Below, piece after piece: positions 63,010-64,000 of a stretch of 64,000 nt of DNA. This DNA comes from Desulfosarcina ovata subsp. ovata. Its GTDB lineage: Bacteria; Desulfobacterota; Desulfobacteria; Desulfobacterales; Desulfosarcinaceae. Within the stretch, counting starts at the first letter, position 1. The number at the start of each line of letters is the position of its first letter. Both the position numbers and the translations under genes were made by a program. Location of the stretch: NCBI RefSeq assembly GCF_009689005.1, contig NZ_AP021879.1:1798001-1862000 (forward strand). Reading direction: 5' to 3'. The notes below the pieces were generated by a model that saw nothing but the letters and a program-made list of their open reading frames with translations, was not told where the DNA came from and searched no databases.

Positions 63010-63083
63010 AACAAATCATGCGGCAAAGCTATTTCAATTTTTCTTAGGTGTCAATCATTTTGTAATAAGTACCTGTCCCTTTA
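63010..63083. repeat. REP-like repeat, GTACCTGTCCC family, copy 4
   Basis: ACAAATCATGCGGCAAAGCT, then TTCTTAGGTGTCAATC and AATAAGTACCTGTCCCTTT; the longest match to 48584-48657. It replaces the C-terminal half of the transposase gene next to it. Confidence 0.7.
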
Positions 63084-63466
63084 TCTCTTCTAAACATCCA
63101 TGAGATCGCAGCCCCAGATTTTTTACCGAGAAAGGCCCTTTCGAATTTCGCCCAGCATACGGTACGCGTTACAAAAATTGCCATTATACAGAAAGCCAGC
63201 CACGACTTTTGGATTTTCGAAATTTTCGCCTTAGCGTCGTATTTTTTTATCACCCCATCAAGCTCTTCGATGTAAATGATTACAAAAGGCAAAGGATCGG
63301 ATATGAACATAAGGTCCCTTTTTGCTTTATGGTCGATATGACTCATGGCAAAGTAAGGTTTTCCGATCTTTATTTGACAGGCTTGCGAGCCTTTGTCCAG
63401 TGATATTTGTGACTTATCATGAAATTTTTGATGGTCTATGGGATTTATTTGCTGTAAGTTTCGCAT
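63044..63466 (-). pseudogene. N-terminal fragment of a transposase
   Basis: About 127 residues of a DDE transposase N-terminus: QINPIDHQKFHDKSQISLDK, KIGKPYFAMSHIDHKAKRDL, LPFVIIYIEELDGVIKKYD, KSWLAFCIMAIFVTRTVCWA. The last residues (GTGTYYKMIDT) are encoded by the REP-like repeat. The catalytic part is missing. Confidence 0.7.
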
Positions 63467-63467
63467 T

Positions 63468-63542
63468 GGGGGCGGCCAGCTTTTAGAGCGGTGAAGGTTC
63501 TCGTAGGGACGAGACTGGAGCTTTATCTGCTGACTCGCCCCC
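63468..63542. repeat. Large hairpin GGGGGCG ... CGCCCCC
   Basis: A 7-bp GC stem (63468-63474 / 63536-63542) encloses a second hairpin TCTCGT-AGGG-ACGAGA. It lies directly upstream of the transposase fragment and may be its element end or a structured leader. Confidence 0.5.
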
Positions 63543-63635
63543 TCTCCTTCAAAATATTAACCAGAAAAAACTTGATCATCGAGTATTAGTGTGTATATTA
63601 ACGTGTATATAACCACACACTTTTCAGAGGGCTAT

Positions 63636-63884
63636 ATGAACACACAGAAGGTTCGACTGAACATCACATTGCCAAAAGACCTGGTCAACATGGTAGATCG
63701 AATGACCGGCACAAAAAAACGTAGCATGTTTATTGCCGAAGCCATCGAGCTTAAAGTGAAACAGACCCAAAAAAAGATTCTGGAAAAACAACTGGCAGAA
63801 GGTTACCAGGCCTGCCAAAAGGAAAGCATTGATATTTCATCGGAATTTGAAGTCGCGGACTTGGAAGGCTGGGATGAATATTAA
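63636..63884 (+). CDS. MazE/RHH-type antitoxin
   Basis: An 82-residue ribbon-helix-helix antitoxin: KVRLNITLPKDLVNMVDRM, GTKKRSMFIAEAIELKVKQ, and an acidic toxin-binding tail. The ATG at 63636 is preferred; a frame from 63591 adds 15 residues from the promoter region. Two GTGTATAT boxes lie upstream at about 63590-63611. The mazF-like gene overlaps its end. Confidence 0.85.
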   Translation: MNTQKVRLNITLPKDLVNMVDRMTGTKKRSMFIAEAIELKVKQTQKKILEKQLAEGYQACQKESIDISSEFEVADLEGWDEY

Positions 63885-64000
63885 ACGGGGAGAAATTCAT
63901 TTGGCCGCTCTGGACCCGACTATTGGTCGGGAAATTGCTAAAACAAGGCCCGTCGTGATCGTTTCAAATGATGTTAACAATCAATATTCCGGGACAATTA
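63874..64000 (+). CDS. MazF-like mRNA interferase toxin, 3' end outside window
   Basis: The frame is open from the ATG at 63874 to the window end: MNIKRGEIHLAALDPTIGRE, then AKTRPVVIVSNDVNNQYSGT. This is the N-terminal PemK/MazF motif, with the RPVVIVSND core. It overlaps the antitoxin by 11 bases. The rest of the protein lies outside. Confidence 0.9.
   Translation, partial: MNIKRGEIHLAALDPTIGREIAKTRPVVIVSNDVNNQYSGTI

Noticed and set aside
1..64000. CRISPR arrays, rRNA, tRNA and replication origins
   Set aside because: None was seen; gyrA is present but without dnaA, dnaN or gyrB.

Overview
The window looks like chromosomal DNA of an anaerobic member of the Desulfobacterota, of the Desulfosarcina/Desulfobacteraceae type. 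The evidence is an anaerobic (cbi-type) cobamide pathway, a CbiR-like cobamide-remodelling enzyme, a methyltetrahydrofolate methyltransferase-like protein, large hybrid histidine kinases, GC-rich housekeeping genes and many mobile elements typical of that group. This assignment is inferred from gene content; no rRNA or tRNA gene was seen.

1-3.2 kb (minus strand): an ArsP-type permease cut by the window edge, its ArsR-type repressor, a cysteine-cluster protein and a radical SAM protein. 3.2-17.1 kb (plus strand): mltG followed by a compact run of cobamide genes (cbiD, cbiET, cbiF, cbiG, cbiH, cobQ, cobU, cobS, cobD, cbiB, cbiR), then a U32 peptidase-family gene and a pterin-binding methyltransferase-like gene. 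Most junctions overlap or are very short, which suggests one operon. cbiA, cbiC, cbiJ, cbiL, the cobalt chelatase and cobT are not here and must lie elsewhere. 17.1-27.4 kb (minus strand): a histidine-rich protein, a YhbY protein, an unknown gene, a VTT membrane protein, pgk, a small Cys protein, radC, gpsA, gyrA, an AI-2E family transporter and a 51-residue membrane protein. 27.4-34.7 kb: a thiolase, a HEAT-repeat membrane protein, a CPBP protease, a di-haem peroxidase and two unknown genes. Two inverted copies of a 144-bp palindromic element lie at 27.4 and 31.2 kb.

34.7-46.6 kb: an acyltransferase gene destroyed by deletion and by an IS, two hybrid histidine kinases, an AT-rich URO-D family gene, a small asnB fragment and an intact asnB. 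46.6-64 kb is an accessory region of toxin-antitoxin loci (MntA-HepT remnant, Phd-RelE/ParE, DinJ-YafQ, HicAB twice, a HigA-like remnant and MazEF), intact and broken insertion sequences, REP-like repeats and TnpA-REP genes.

Within this region, 53.7-58.4 kb holds an unusual transposon-like module. It consists of the end of a presumed integrase gene, an ExeA/TniB-like AAA+ ATPase, a strongly structured intergenic sequence ending in a terminator, and a CHC2/TOPRIM primase-like gene split by an IS1634-type element. The 59-62.8 kb stretch shows insertions within insertions: a transposase made by a likely -1 ribosomal frameshift, and an ISAzo13-like gene split by an IS4-type element with a clear 6-bp target duplication.
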